From Actinomycetes bacterium (lineage in GTDB: Bacteria; Actinomycetota; Acidimicrobiia; Acidimicrobiales; Palsa-688), in the NCBI GenBank assembly GCA_021787035.1, contig JAJYMM010000135.1:1-64000 (forward strand): 64,000 nucleotides of DNA. Reading direction: 5' to 3'. Numbering within the stretch: position 1 is the first letter of the stretch; every line of letters starts with the position of its first letter. This document shows positions 54,056 to 63,020 of this stretch, piece by piece. Under the pieces are notes generated by a model. The model did not search any database and was not told the DNA's origin. It saw only the letters and a list, made by a program, of their open reading frames with translations. Made by a program: the position numbers and the translations under genes.

Positions 54056-55912
54056 ATGGACCTCCTCGACCCCCTCGCCGGCCTAGCAGGCTTCAGCTTG
54101 GCGGCGATCGTCGCCCTCTATTTCCTGCGCGCCCGCCGCTCGACACGCCAGGTCCCGAGCACGCTTTGGTGGCGACAGGTCACCCTCGACCGCCAGGCGG
54201 CGGCGCCCTGGCAGCGGATCCGTCCTTCCTGGCTGCTCGCCCTCCAGTTGCTGGCCGCCACGTTCGTGGTCATGGCGCTCCTCCAGCCGGCACTTGCCAC
54301 TGCTCAGGCGCTTTCGGGCCAGACCGTCGTGATCATTGACAACTCAGCCACCATGCAGGCCACAGATGTCCACCCGGACCGCCTTGCGGTAGCGATCGCC
54401 GACGCGCGGAGGCTCGTGCAGCGCCTAGGCCCGCGGGCCAAGATGACCCTCATCGCGATGGGCCCGTCGCCTCGCGTGATAGCGACGAGCGAGGGGGACC
54501 GCCAAACTCTGCTTCAGGGCCTCAAGCACCTGCGCCCGAGTGCCGGCCAGGCCGACTTGCAAGAAGCTCTCCAGCTCGCGGTGGCCGCGGCCGGGCAACA
54601 TGCAAGCGGCACTCGCCTAGTCATCTTCTCAGACGGGATCACTCAAGCGGTGGGCCAGCCAGTCACCGTGCCGTTCCCCGTTGATTACGAGAAGATCGGT
54701 GTTAGCGGGGAAAACGCGGGCGTTACATCGCTGTCGGTTGTGCCCGGCCCAAGAGGGCAGATCGCGGTCGCCCATGTCCAGAACTTCGGGCGAGCCGTTC
54801 GCCACCTGACTGCAGAGATGTACGCGGACTCGCGCCTTACCGGCGCCCGCAGCCTCGACTTGACGCCACGGTCGGGCGAGGAGGTGAGCTTTCCTGTGCC
54901 AGCCGGCGCAACAACTGTCCGCGTGGAGCTCGTCCCCCGCGACAACTACCCCCTCGACCAGGTCGCAGTGGCCGTTGCAGCCTCGCCGCCGGTGCTGCGG
55001 ATCCTGCTCGTGAGCGCTGGCGACATGTTCCTCCAAAATGCGCTCGCCCTTCGCCCCGATGTTCAGGTGGTAAGCGAAACTCCCTCGGCATGGCAGCCCT
55101 CCCAAGGTTCTTCTTCGTCTTATGGCCTTTTGGTCTTCGACGGTTTTGTGCCACCCGAGTTGCCAGCGAGCGTGCCGTACTTGGTCGTCGGGCCACCACC
55201 AAATCGCATGCTCGGGGCCGGCAGCGCGCTCTCCCCCGGCCCCCTGCTCCCCGCTCAGGCCGACGACCCGCTCCTGGCAGACGTCGACCTCGCCAACGTG
55301 GACGCCGCCGCCTCGGCCGATATGTCCTCGTCGCATTTCGGAAGCGTGGTCGTGACGAGCGCAGGAGGCCCGGTCCTCCTAGTCCGCCCGGCCACGGCCA
55401 CGGCCCCGGCAGCGGCCGTCCTTGGCATCTTCCTCCACGACTCCAATTTCGTCCTGCGGAGCGCTTTCCCGATCCTGATTACCCACCTCTCCCAGTACCT
55501 CGCGCCGGGGACAGTACCCGCCCCCGACCAGCAGCCGGGCACACCTGTAACGATCTCGCCGGGCCCTGGGGCCAAGCTCGTGACGGTGACCTTCCCGAGC
55601 GGCCACCACGAAATCTTGTGGAGGAGCACCAAAGAGACAGCGGTGGCCGGAGCCCTCACCTTCGACGGAACCTACGAGCCTGGTCTCTACCGGGTCAACG
55701 TTGCGGTCCCCAGCAGAACGAGCACGGCCAGCTATTTCGCGGTCGATGTTGCGGGCCAATCGACCTGGCCCTCACCTTCGCTCCAAGTGAGGGGCACCGC
55801 CGGAAGGGCCCTCCCGACCAGTTCCATCTACAAGTCGCTCTGGCCCTGGATGGCGGGTATAGCACTGGTGCTGCTCCTCACCGAATGGGTGGTGTACCAC
55901 CGTGTTACCTAG
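54056..55912 (+). CDS. BatA-like membrane VWA protein
   Basis: The 618-residue protein starts with the BatA/aerotolerance N-terminal region (DPLAGLAGFSLAAIVALYFL then RARRSTRQVPSTLWWRQ), a second membrane helix (PSWLLALQLLAATFVVMALL) and a VWA domain with the metal motif DNSATM. Long extracytoplasmic beta regions follow, then a C-terminal membrane helix (WPWMAGIALVLLLTEWVVYH). Extracytoplasmic VWA domains bind proteins or metal-bridged ligands. It starts four bases after DUF58, and its stop overlaps the next gene. Confidence 0.9.
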   Translation: MDLLDPLAGLAGFSLAAIVALYFLRARRSTRQVPSTLWWRQVTLDRQAAAPWQRIRPSWLLALQLLAATFVVMALLQPALATAQALSGQTVVIIDNSATMQATDVHPDRLAVAIADARRLVQRLGPRAKMTLIAMGPSPRVIATSEGDRQTLLQGLKHLRPSAGQADLQEALQLAVAAAGQHASGTRLVIFSDGITQAVGQPVTVPFPVDYEKIGVSGENAGVTSLSVVPGPRGQIAVAHVQNFGRAVRHLTAEMYADSRLTGARSLDLTPRSGEEVSFPVPAGATTVRVELVPRDNYPLDQVAVAVAASPPVLRILLVSAGDMFLQNALALRPDVQVVSETPSAWQPSQGSSSSYGLLVFDGFVPPELPASVPYLVVGPPPNRMLGAGSALSPGPLLPAQADDPLLADVDLANVDAAASADMSSSHFGSVVVTSAGGPVLLVRPATATAPAAAVLGIFLHDSNFVLRSAFPILITHLSQYLAPGTVPAPDQQPGTPVTISPGPGAKLVTVTFPSGHHEILWRSTKETAVAGALTFDGTYEPGLYRVNVAVPSRTSTASYFAVDVAGQSTWPSPSLQVRGTAGRALPTSSIYKSLWPWMAGIALVLLLTEWVVYHRVT

Positions 55913-58900
55913 CCTTGGGCCACCGAGCCTCGGGCTACCTAGCTTCGGGGTACCACGCCCTCTCACTGTGGAAGTCGGCACGCTCAGGCTGGGCTCGCTC
56001 GAGTTTGCACACCCGGCCTGGCTCGCCGCTTTGGTGGTGCTCGCGATCATCTTCTGGGTATGGCGACACTGGCCAACCCCCTTCGGGCGGTTCCAGCGGG
56101 CGACAGCCCTGACCGCCCGCCTCGTGCTTGTCGCCGCCATCATATTGGCCTTGGCAGGCCCGGAACTTACTTATAATTCGGGCCGCCAGACGGTGGTCGC
56201 AGCGGCTCAGCGCTCGATAGGGTCGGCGCCGGCACAGGGCCAGGAGATCTCTGACATCGAGGGCCTTGCTCGGCACCTCCCGGGGAGGGACCAAATGGGC
56301 GTTGTCAGTTTCGGCCAAAACGCTCTCGTCGAGAACCCGCCCGAGCGCAAGCTCGAATTCAACGGTTTTGCCACCTCGCCAAACCCCAATTTCACCAACA
56401 TCCAGTCCGCCCTACAGCTCTCCGCTTCTCTCGCGGCCCCGGGGACGCGCCGCCATGTCGTGCTTGTGAGCGACGGACGCCAAAACCTGGGGGACGCCGT
56501 CGGCGAAGCGCGGGCGTTGCGTTCGGCGGGGGTTCGGGTAGACGTGCTGCCTCTTTACATAAAGAGCGGCCCAAACGTCCGGGTCGACTCGGTGCAGGTG
56601 CCCTCGAGCGTCCCGGCTGGTTCGAGAGCGCTAGCCACGGCCGTGCTCGTGAGCAACGAGACGACGACCGCGCGAGTGGAATGGAGCCTCGACAACACGC
56701 GAGTGGTCTCGGACAAAGTTGTGAGCGTGAAGCCCGGCGTGACCGAGATCCACGCTCTCCTCCCGCCGGCAGGCCCCGGATTTCACCAGGTTCACGTGCA
56801 GATATTGCCGGCGCGCGACAGCGTGCCTGGCAACGGCACCGGGGAGGCTCTCTTCCAGGTGCTCGGGCGCCAGCAGGTGCTGGTCGTCCAGGGCAATCCC
56901 GGCGCTGGGCGCAACGTTGCCGATGCCCTGCGCTCCGCAGGGATCGCGGCGGACGTCGTGGGCCCCAACCAGGTGCCCTCGACGGTCCCCGGGATCGCCC
57001 GATGGCAGTCGGTCGCGCTCGTCAACGTGAGCGCGCCAGAGCTCGGGCCAGAGCGAATGGCCGCGATCGCCGGTGCCACTAAAGACCTCGGAACGGGATT
57101 GGCGGTCTTCGGGGGGACGGGAACGTTCGGCGCCGGTGGCCTCGCCGGCACCCCACTCGAAAAGGCGCTCCCTGTCGAGATGAAGGTCTCCAACGAAGCG
57201 CTGAAACAGCCAGTTGCCGTGATGCTCGTACTGGAAACGCTGGAGAGCAACGGTGGCGACCAGGCCGTGCGCGCCGCGGCCCACCGGCTGGTCGCCAACC
57301 TCTCGCCCGGCGACCTGGTCGGTGTCGTGAACGACATGAACGGGGTTGCCATCCCCCTCCAGCGCGTCGGCAACGGCCAGAGGGTGGAACACGAGATCGC
57401 CAGTATCCCCCTAGGCGACCCGACTAGCTACGTGCCCTACCTGCAGGACGCGGCCGGCCAGCTCGTTCGCCATCCCGCAGACAGCAAGTACATCGTGCTC
57501 CTGGGCGACGGTGACGACGACTCCCCCTTGCCGTCACCTTCGTTTATGTCTGGGCTGGTGCACAAGGGGATAACCGTCTCGACAATCGGTGCAGACGTGC
57601 ACGGCTCGCCCGTTTATATGTCCTACATGGCCCAGATCGCCGCCGAAGGCGACGGCCGTTTTTACGACTCGGAGTCCCAGCGCCAGCTCCCGACGCTCTT
57701 CTTCGACGAGACCCAACTACAGCTCCAGCCATGGATAGTGCAGGAACGCTTCCGAGTGGCGACCGGCGCGCCATCTCCTGCCCTCGACGGGATCAATCCT
57801 GCCGAGATCCCTCCGCTCGACGGCTACGACGCCACCACCGCCAAACCGGCGTCGCAAATCGTCCTTTCGGGGCCTTATGGCGACCCGATCCTCGCGCAGT
57901 GGCGCTATGGCCTCGGCACGGCTACAGCATGGACGAGCGACACCGAGGGACGCTGGACGGCGCAGCTGTTGCGCTCCCCCCTCGGGGGCAAGCTGCTCGC
58001 CGGCGTCGTTGCCTCCACCCTTCCGCTCCAAGCCAACCCGTCCCTGTCGGTCTCTGCCGAGGAGGAGGGCAACGTGGCGCACGTCGTCGCGCAAGTAAAC
58101 GGCCCGCTGCCCGCCGGCGCCTCTTCAAGCGTCCACGCCGTCGGCCCGGGTGGTTCTGCCTCGAATATCCCGCTCTCGGAAACGGCCCCTGGCCGCTTTG
58201 AGGGAAATATCCCTACCAACAACGTAGGCACCTACGTGATGCGGGTCGAGGTGCGCGATGGGCGGAACCTCCTCCATGCGGCCACAGCCGGCGTCGCGAT
58301 TGCTTACTCGCCGGAGCTGCGTTATCTCGGGACAGACATGACGTTCCTTGAGGAGGTGGCCAAGGCTGGCGGGGGGGTCGTGCTGAAATCGCCAGCGGAA
58401 GCGTTCTCGGTGCCGGTACCCCCGGTCGGGCTCACCCAGTCTTCCTGGTTCGCTTTGGTGCTCCTGGCCGCGGTCCTCTTGCCCTTCGACGTGGCGGTCC
58501 GCCGGCTGAATCTAGGCCGGCTCAGCTTGGTGCGCCCAAACCTCTCCCCCAAAGGCGCCGGCGAGAAGGTTCCTCTTGCGCTCCGGCGAAGGGCGAGGGC
58601 AGTCGCAAGCCGGGCCGTCCAGACGTCTCCCTCGAGCCCGCGCGTGGCTCCGGCGGCGGGGACGGGGACGGGGACGGTGGAGGCGAAGGCAGGGCCGCGG
58701 GCGGCGCCGGCCGGGTCGGGTAACTGGTCGCGCTCCCCCCTCCTGGACGCGATGCGCGCCACCAGAGGCCAGCCGGTCGCCTCCACCTCCCGGGAAAGCG
58801 ACCGCCCTGGGAGAGAACCTGCCCGACCGAAGCGGCGTCTCGCGGGCGGGCCTGCGACGGGCGGGCCTGCGACGGGCGGGCCTGCGACGGGCGGGCCTGC

Positions 58901-59120
58901 GACGGGCGGGCCTGCGACGGGCGGGCCTGCGACGGGCGGGCCTGCGACGGGCGGGCCTGCGACGGGCGGGCCTGCGAAGGGCGGGCCTGCGAAGGGCGGG
59001 CCTGCGAAGGGCCGCGCTTATGCCAAACCCGGACCAAGGCCCACGCCGGCGAAGGAGGCAAGGCGCGCCGAGGACGACGAGCTTCTCGCTTCCAGGCTTC
59101 GCGACCGCCTCAAGCGCTGA
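55902..59120 (+). CDS. Giant membrane protein with two degenerate VWA domains and a GATase-like domain
   Basis: The 1072-residue protein has two N-terminal membrane helices (AHPAWLAALVVLAIIFWVW; ALTARLVLVAAIILALAG), a first VWA-like domain, a GATase1-like domain (QQVLVVQGNPGAGRNVADAL, AVFGGTGTFGAGGLAGTPLE) and a second VWA-like domain, as in known VWA/GATase membrane proteins. Both metal motifs are changed: DxSxS reads QRSIG near 103 and ETLES near 445. A beta-sandwich and a C-terminal membrane helix (SWFALVLLAAVLLPFDVAV) follow. The cytoplasmic tail is basic and holds 11 GGPA(T/K) repeats. GTG start overlaps the BatA-like stop by 11 bases; GTG at 55968 is an alternative. Confidence 0.88.
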   Translation: MLPSLGPPSLGLPSFGVPRPLTVEVGTLRLGSLEFAHPAWLAALVVLAIIFWVWRHWPTPFGRFQRATALTARLVLVAAIILALAGPELTYNSGRQTVVAAAQRSIGSAPAQGQEISDIEGLARHLPGRDQMGVVSFGQNALVENPPERKLEFNGFATSPNPNFTNIQSALQLSASLAAPGTRRHVVLVSDGRQNLGDAVGEARALRSAGVRVDVLPLYIKSGPNVRVDSVQVPSSVPAGSRALATAVLVSNETTTARVEWSLDNTRVVSDKVVSVKPGVTEIHALLPPAGPGFHQVHVQILPARDSVPGNGTGEALFQVLGRQQVLVVQGNPGAGRNVADALRSAGIAADVVGPNQVPSTVPGIARWQSVALVNVSAPELGPERMAAIAGATKDLGTGLAVFGGTGTFGAGGLAGTPLEKALPVEMKVSNEALKQPVAVMLVLETLESNGGDQAVRAAAHRLVANLSPGDLVGVVNDMNGVAIPLQRVGNGQRVEHEIASIPLGDPTSYVPYLQDAAGQLVRHPADSKYIVLLGDGDDDSPLPSPSFMSGLVHKGITVSTIGADVHGSPVYMSYMAQIAAEGDGRFYDSESQRQLPTLFFDETQLQLQPWIVQERFRVATGAPSPALDGINPAEIPPLDGYDATTAKPASQIVLSGPYGDPILAQWRYGLGTATAWTSDTEGRWTAQLLRSPLGGKLLAGVVASTLPLQANPSLSVSAEEEGNVAHVVAQVNGPLPAGASSSVHAVGPGGSASNIPLSETAPGRFEGNIPTNNVGTYVMRVEVRDGRNLLHAATAGVAIAYSPELRYLGTDMTFLEEVAKAGGGVVLKSPAEAFSVPVPPVGLTQSSWFALVLLAAVLLPFDVAVRRLNLGRLSLVRPNLSPKGAGEKVPLALRRRARAVASRAVQTSPSSPRVAPAAGTGTGTVEAKAGPRAAPAGSGNWSRSPLLDAMRATRGQPVASTSRESDRPGREPARPKRRLAGGPATGGPATGGPATGGPATGGPATGGPATGGPATGGPATGGPAKGGPAKGGPAKGRAYAKPGPRPTPAKEARRAEDDELLASRLRDRLKR
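58845..59009 (+). repeat. 15-bp coding minisatellite, 11 units
   Basis: GGCGGGCCTGCGA(C/A)G is repeated 11 times inside the 1072-residue gene and encodes eight GGPAT then three GGPAK pentapeptides. The single base change per unit switches Thr to Lys. Units are otherwise identical, a sign of recent expansion. Confidence 0.95.
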
Positions 59121-59379
59121 CCCGGCGGCCCTCCCGAGCTCGCCGGCACTCGCACCGGAGCGCGGCTTTTCCGAAGGCCGCGTTGGTCGCTTCTCGCTCC
59201 GAAACCATTCGATCAACACTCTCCCCCACGGTATAAGGCTCGGCATTTTGGCCAGGCCGTCTTCGCGCTCGTACCGCTCGTAATATCCACGTCGGCAACC
59301 CGAAGCGAACGTCACCATGGCGCCGGCCCACCGGGCAACGAAATGGCCTAGAGCACGCGGGTTGGCTAACCTCGGCCTG

Positions 59380-60681
59380 ATGCCAAGGACGCGTGCAGGC
59401 CTTGGGCCTGTCGAAAGGGCAGTGCTCGCTAACGGGCTGGGGGTCGTCGTGGTGCCCGAGCCGGCGGCGACGCTCGTGGGGGTGTCGGTCGTCTACAACG
59501 TGGGTTTCCGCTCCGAACCCGAGGGCAGGACCGGCTTTGCCCACCTCTTCGAGCACATGATGTTCCAAGGGTCGGCCCACGTCGACAAGATGGGCCACAT
59601 GCGCACGATCGAGTCGGCCGGCGGTATCGTCAACGGCCACACTCGTGCCGATGTGACCGCGTACTACGAGGCCGTACCATCCGCCGCGCTCGAACTGGCG
59701 CTGTACCTGGAGGCGGACAGGATGGCGGCACTCGCCCTGACCGAGGAGAACCTCCGCAACCAGGTGGCCGTTGTGAAAGAAGAGATAAGGCGCAACGTGC
59801 TCAACCAGCCTTACGGTGGGTTCCCCTGGATCCCCTTGCCGGCACTGGCCTTTCGTACCTACCCGAACGCCCACAACGGCTATGGGGACTTTAGCCACCT
59901 CGAGCAGGCGACGGTCGAGGACGGCCGCGATTTCTACAAGCGCTACTACAACCCCGCCAACGCCGTACTGGCCGTCGTCGGCGGTTGCCGCACCGAAGAG
60001 GTCGTCTCTTTGGCAGAACGCCATTTCGGCGCAATCCGTGGGCGCCGTCGTCCCAAGCACGGGCCTTGGACAGAACCGGCCTTGACGTCGGAGAAGCACC
60101 AGAGGGTAGCGAGCGCGCTCGTGCCCCAGCCGGCCTTCGCTATCGGCTACCGCACCCCCGACCCAGTAGGAGACCTCAAAAGTTTCCTCCCCTACTTCAT
60201 GCTGGCTGAGCTCCTGGCTGGCGGTGAGGCAAGCCGTCTTCGGCGGCGCCTGCTCCATCAAGACAAGAACGCGACAGACGTGTCGGCGTCCATAGGCACC
60301 TTCGGCGACGACGCCTTCATGGTGCGCGACCCAACCTTGCTCAGGGTTGTCGTCCACCACCCCGGGCAAGCCTCGACGGAGAAACTCCTTGGGGCGGTCA
60401 ACGAAGAGGTCGAGGCGCTCGCGTCGGAAGGCCCGAGGAAAGGGGAGCTCGAGCGAGCGGTGGCAAGCTTTGCATCTTCCCACTGGAAAGGATTGGCACC
60501 GCTCCTCCATCGTTGCCACATCGTCGGTTCGGTCGAGACCGTCCAGGGCCGTGCAGAGCTTCTCTCGGAGCTACCGGACTTGCTGGCAGCGGTCGCGCCA
60601 GCACAAGTCACAGGAGCGGCCGAAGGGATCCTCAGCCAGCACCGGGCCGTCTACGAGCTCGTAGCAGAAAGGGGCAAGTGA
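59380..60681 (+). CDS. M16 family zinc metallopeptidase, catalytic subunit
   Basis: The 433-residue protein has the inverted zinc motif HLFEH (His55, Glu58, His59) and the distal ligand in KEEIRR (Glu134/135), the spacing of M16B peptidases. Around it are SVVYNVGFRSEPEGRTGFAH and GHTRADVTAYYEAVP, conserved near the active site. With the second subunit it forms a clamshell heterodimer like bacterial pitrilysin-type or processing peptidases. No signal peptide is visible. The ATG at 59380 was chosen near the domain start; 59317 is also possible. Its stop overlaps the second subunit by one base (TGATG). Confidence 0.93.
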   Translation: MPRTRAGLGPVERAVLANGLGVVVVPEPAATLVGVSVVYNVGFRSEPEGRTGFAHLFEHMMFQGSAHVDKMGHMRTIESAGGIVNGHTRADVTAYYEAVPSAALELALYLEADRMAALALTEENLRNQVAVVKEEIRRNVLNQPYGGFPWIPLPALAFRTYPNAHNGYGDFSHLEQATVEDGRDFYKRYYNPANAVLAVVGGCRTEEVVSLAERHFGAIRGRRRPKHGPWTEPALTSEKHQRVASALVPQPAFAIGYRTPDPVGDLKSFLPYFMLAELLAGGEASRLRRRLLHQDKNATDVSASIGTFGDDAFMVRDPTLLRVVVHHPGQASTEKLLGAVNEEVEALASEGPRKGELERAVASFASSHWKGLAPLLHRCHIVGSVETVQGRAELLSELPDLLAAVAPAQVTGAAEGILSQHRAVYELVAERGK

Positions 60682-62051
60682 TGCCACAGCTGCTCAGCCG
60701 TGAAAACCCCGCAAGTTCCGGCCCGCCGCCGGTAGGCCCAATGGCGGCCCCCAAGGTGCCCCACGTCGCAGAGGAGGAGCTTCACGGGGACGTCCCGGCG
60801 CTCGTCGCCCGCCACGGCGGAGTGCCGTTGGCAGAACTGCGCATCGCCTTCCCACTCCCCGAGCGGGAGCTCACGAGCCCGGCCGCGGTCACCGTTCTCT
60901 GCCCCGCCCTTTTCGCCGGCACCGAACGGCACGACCGCACCGCCTTCGCGGAGGCCCTCGAAGGGCTGGGAGGTCACCTGGACGCGGGCGTACACGACGA
61001 CCACTTGTTCATCTCGGGCTCCGTCCTCGCCACGAATCTCGCTCCTTTCCTATCCCTGGTCTGCGACATGCTGACGGTCCCGGCTTACCCGAAGAACGAG
61101 GTCCGCGCAGACGCGGCCCGTTCAGCCGACGAAGCCCTGATAGCCCTGGCCCAGCCCGAAGTGATCGCCAGGCAGGAGCTCAGGCGCCGCCTGTTCAAGG
61201 GCCACCCTTACGCGACGCCGATGGCTGCCCCCGCAGCGCTCCGGCGCATCAGCGAGAGCGCGCTCCGAGATCTTCACCGCAGCCTCCTGACCTCGTCCAC
61301 TCCCGTGGTTGTGCTTGTGGGTGACCTGCAACCCGCACGAGCCAAGACCTTGCTCGAAGACTCTCTCGGCCCCTGGCTGGACAGCCGCAAGAAGCCCATT
61401 GCGGCCCTCGCGCCCCTGCCGGCACCGAAGCCGGGCCCGATAGAAGTCGTCGCTCGGCCAAACGCGGTCCAAAGCAACCTTCGCCTCGGTGGCGCGGCCC
61501 CCTCGCTCTCTGCTCCCGACTGGCCAGCCGCCACGCTCGCGGAGAGCATCGCCGGCGGTATGTTCACTTCCCGGATTGTCGCCAATCTCCGTGAGCGCAA
61601 CGGCTACACCTATACGCCCTACACGGCTACCCGTCATGGTCGGGCTGGTTCGTACCTCGTCACTGGGGCGGACGTCGCCACCGAGGTTACTGCGGCGGCC
61701 CTCGTCGAAACCCTCTACGAACTGGGCCACCTTGCCGCCACGGGCGTGACTCCCGAGGAGCTCGAGCTCGCTCGGCACCACGCTCTCGGCCGCTTCAGCT
61801 TCCAGGTCGCCACGCAATCGGGACTCGCCAGCACGATGGTCTCCCTGGCCGTCCTCGGCGCCGGTACCGGTTACCTGAGCAGCTACCCGAAAGGGCTGCT
61901 CGCTGCCACCAAAGACGACGTCGACGGCGCAGCACGGCGCTACCTTGCACCAGGGCGTTTGGTGACCCTCGTGGTGGGCGACCCCGAGAAGGTGGAGGGC
62001 CAGCTGTCGCTGGTTGGCGCGGTAACAGTTAGAAAGCCTTTGGCACACTGA
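60681..62051 (+). CDS. M16 family peptidase, non-catalytic subunit
   Basis: The 456-residue protein is the paralogue of the preceding gene. At the position of HxxEH it reads CPALFAGTERHDR, so zinc cannot bind. It keeps the C-terminal substrate-binding pair in LRERNGYTYTPYTATRH, the conserved R...Y region that completes the active site of the partner in heterodimeric M16 enzymes. It starts at the overlapping TGATG. The last codons lie in the first unit of a 20-bp repeat array. Confidence 0.92.
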   Translation: MPQLLSRENPASSGPPPVGPMAAPKVPHVAEEELHGDVPALVARHGGVPLAELRIAFPLPERELTSPAAVTVLCPALFAGTERHDRTAFAEALEGLGGHLDAGVHDDHLFISGSVLATNLAPFLSLVCDMLTVPAYPKNEVRADAARSADEALIALAQPEVIARQELRRRLFKGHPYATPMAAPAALRRISESALRDLHRSLLTSSTPVVVLVGDLQPARAKTLLEDSLGPWLDSRKKPIAALAPLPAPKPGPIEVVARPNAVQSNLRLGGAAPSLSAPDWPAATLAESIAGGMFTSRIVANLRERNGYTYTPYTATRHGRAGSYLVTGADVATEVTAAALVETLYELGHLAATGVTPEELELARHHALGRFSFQVATQSGLASTMVSLAVLGAGTGYLSSYPKGLLAATKDDVDGAARRYLAPGRLVTLVVGDPEKVEGQLSLVGAVTVRKPLAH

Positions 62052-62150
62052 ACGCGCCGCTGGCACGCTGAACACCCCGCTGGCACACTGAACGCGCTGC
62101 CGGCACACTGAACACCCCGCTGGCACACTGAACGCGCTGCCGGCACACTG
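62041..62150. repeat. 20-bp tandem repeat overlapping a stop codon
   Basis: Five full units and one half unit of (T/C)GGCAC(A/G)CTGAAC plus an alternating tail GCGC(C/T)GC or ACCCCGC, giving a 40-bp higher-order period. The first unit contains the end and stop codon of the second M16 gene. Each unit holds a CACTGA or CGCTGA. Confidence 0.92.
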
Positions 62151-62219
62151 AGGCCGGGCCCGCCGGCGGGGTTTGGTTCGATCCCACCGAGCCAACCGGC
62201 ATAGAGTGCGAAGTCTGTG

Positions 62220-62273
62220 TAATCAATCATGCCCGACGCCCCCTTGGTCCCGGCCGCTGGGCATAATTGATTA
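62220..62273. terminator. Inverted repeat between convergent genes
   Basis: TAATCAATCATGCCC and GGGCATAATTGATTA pair over 15 positions with one mismatch around a 24-base loop. A third related half-site GGATTGATTACGCC lies at about 62295-62308. It is AT-rich in a GC-rich setting and sits between convergent gene ends; it could be a terminator or a protein-binding site. Confidence 0.5.
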
Positions 62274-62324
62274 CCACAGCGACCCGTTGGGCGCGGATTG
62301 ATTACGCCTGGCGTATGCAATCCA

Positions 62325-63020
62325 CTACCAACGCCCGTGCTGGCGCCGCCCCACGAGCCAGGCTTTCACTACGTCGGCCACCTCTTCATCACGCCCGCGC
62401 AGGCCATGGTCCCCGCCCTCGACCCAGTGCAGGCTGACAGGCCCAGCTACTCCCACGAGTTCGTGCTCGAGTTCGGCCGGAGTGCCGAAAGCGTCCCGCG
62501 TACCCGAGATGAAAAGGCACGGCAGGTGCAGCTTCGGGAAGTGCTCAGTACGGAGACGATCGGGCTTGCCCGGAGGGTGGAGCGGGTAGCTCACAAGGAC
62601 CAGTCCCGCGCAAGGCATCCCATCAGCCACGGCTAGCGAGCAGATCCGCGCTCCCATGGACCGGCCACCCGCAAACATCCGCTCCGGGCGTACGTTGGTT
62701 GCGGCTACGAACGAAGCCGCCTCACTTTTCACCGCCGAGACAAGGACGGCTGGGCGATCTGGTGCTCGCCGGCCCGCCAGACGGTACGGGAAGTCCATGC
62801 GCCTGACGGCTATGCCCGCTGAACTCGCAGTGCGATCGATCGCCACCAGACCAGCCTGGTCGCTGCCGGCACCAGCACCGGGCGCGAGGAGCAGCCCGAA
62901 CTGCCCACTCGGCGCACCTCTGGCCACGGCCAACGACCCTAGCGTCAGCCCATCTCCCAAGGCTGAAATTAGCGGGCAGTGGCTGCAGGTAGCCTTGGGG
63001 GCCCATGACCCCCCAGCCAA
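62325..63020 (-). CDS. Alpha/beta hydrolase of the KANL3/Tex30 type
   Basis: The 231-residue protein has an N-terminal strand then LLLAPGAGAGSDQAGL (oxyanion region), the nucleophile elbow FAGGRSMGARI with Ser, an acid in LFISGTRDAFGTPAELE and the His in EGGDHGLRG. This is the compact 'dienelactone-like/KANL3-Tex30' alpha/beta hydrolase layout. Substrate unknown. The TTG start gives a normal length, but the first 25 residues are not family-like and a later start is possible. It converges on the M16 pair. Confidence 0.82.
   Translation of the reverse strand: MAGGSWAPKATCSHCPLISALGDGLTLGSLAVARGAPSGQFGLLLAPGAGAGSDQAGLVAIDRTASSAGIAVRRMDFPYRLAGRRAPDRPAVLVSAVKSEAASFVAATNVRPERMFAGGRSMGARICSLAVADGMPCAGLVLVSYPLHPPGKPDRLRTEHFPKLHLPCLFISGTRDAFGTPAELEHELVGVAGPVSLHWVEGGDHGLRGRDEEVADVVKAWLVGRRQHGRW

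Noticed and set aside
58512-59318. Minus-strand frames rich in Arg-Pro-Ala repeats opposite the VWA gene
   Set aside because: They arise from the 15-bp repeat read in reverse; no start signal or family.
62165-62195. GGTTCGATCCCACC followed by GAGCCA, resembling a tRNA T-arm and 3' CCA
   Set aside because: No matching T-stem, anticodon arm or acceptor stem upstream, where the 20-bp repeats lie; not a tRNA.
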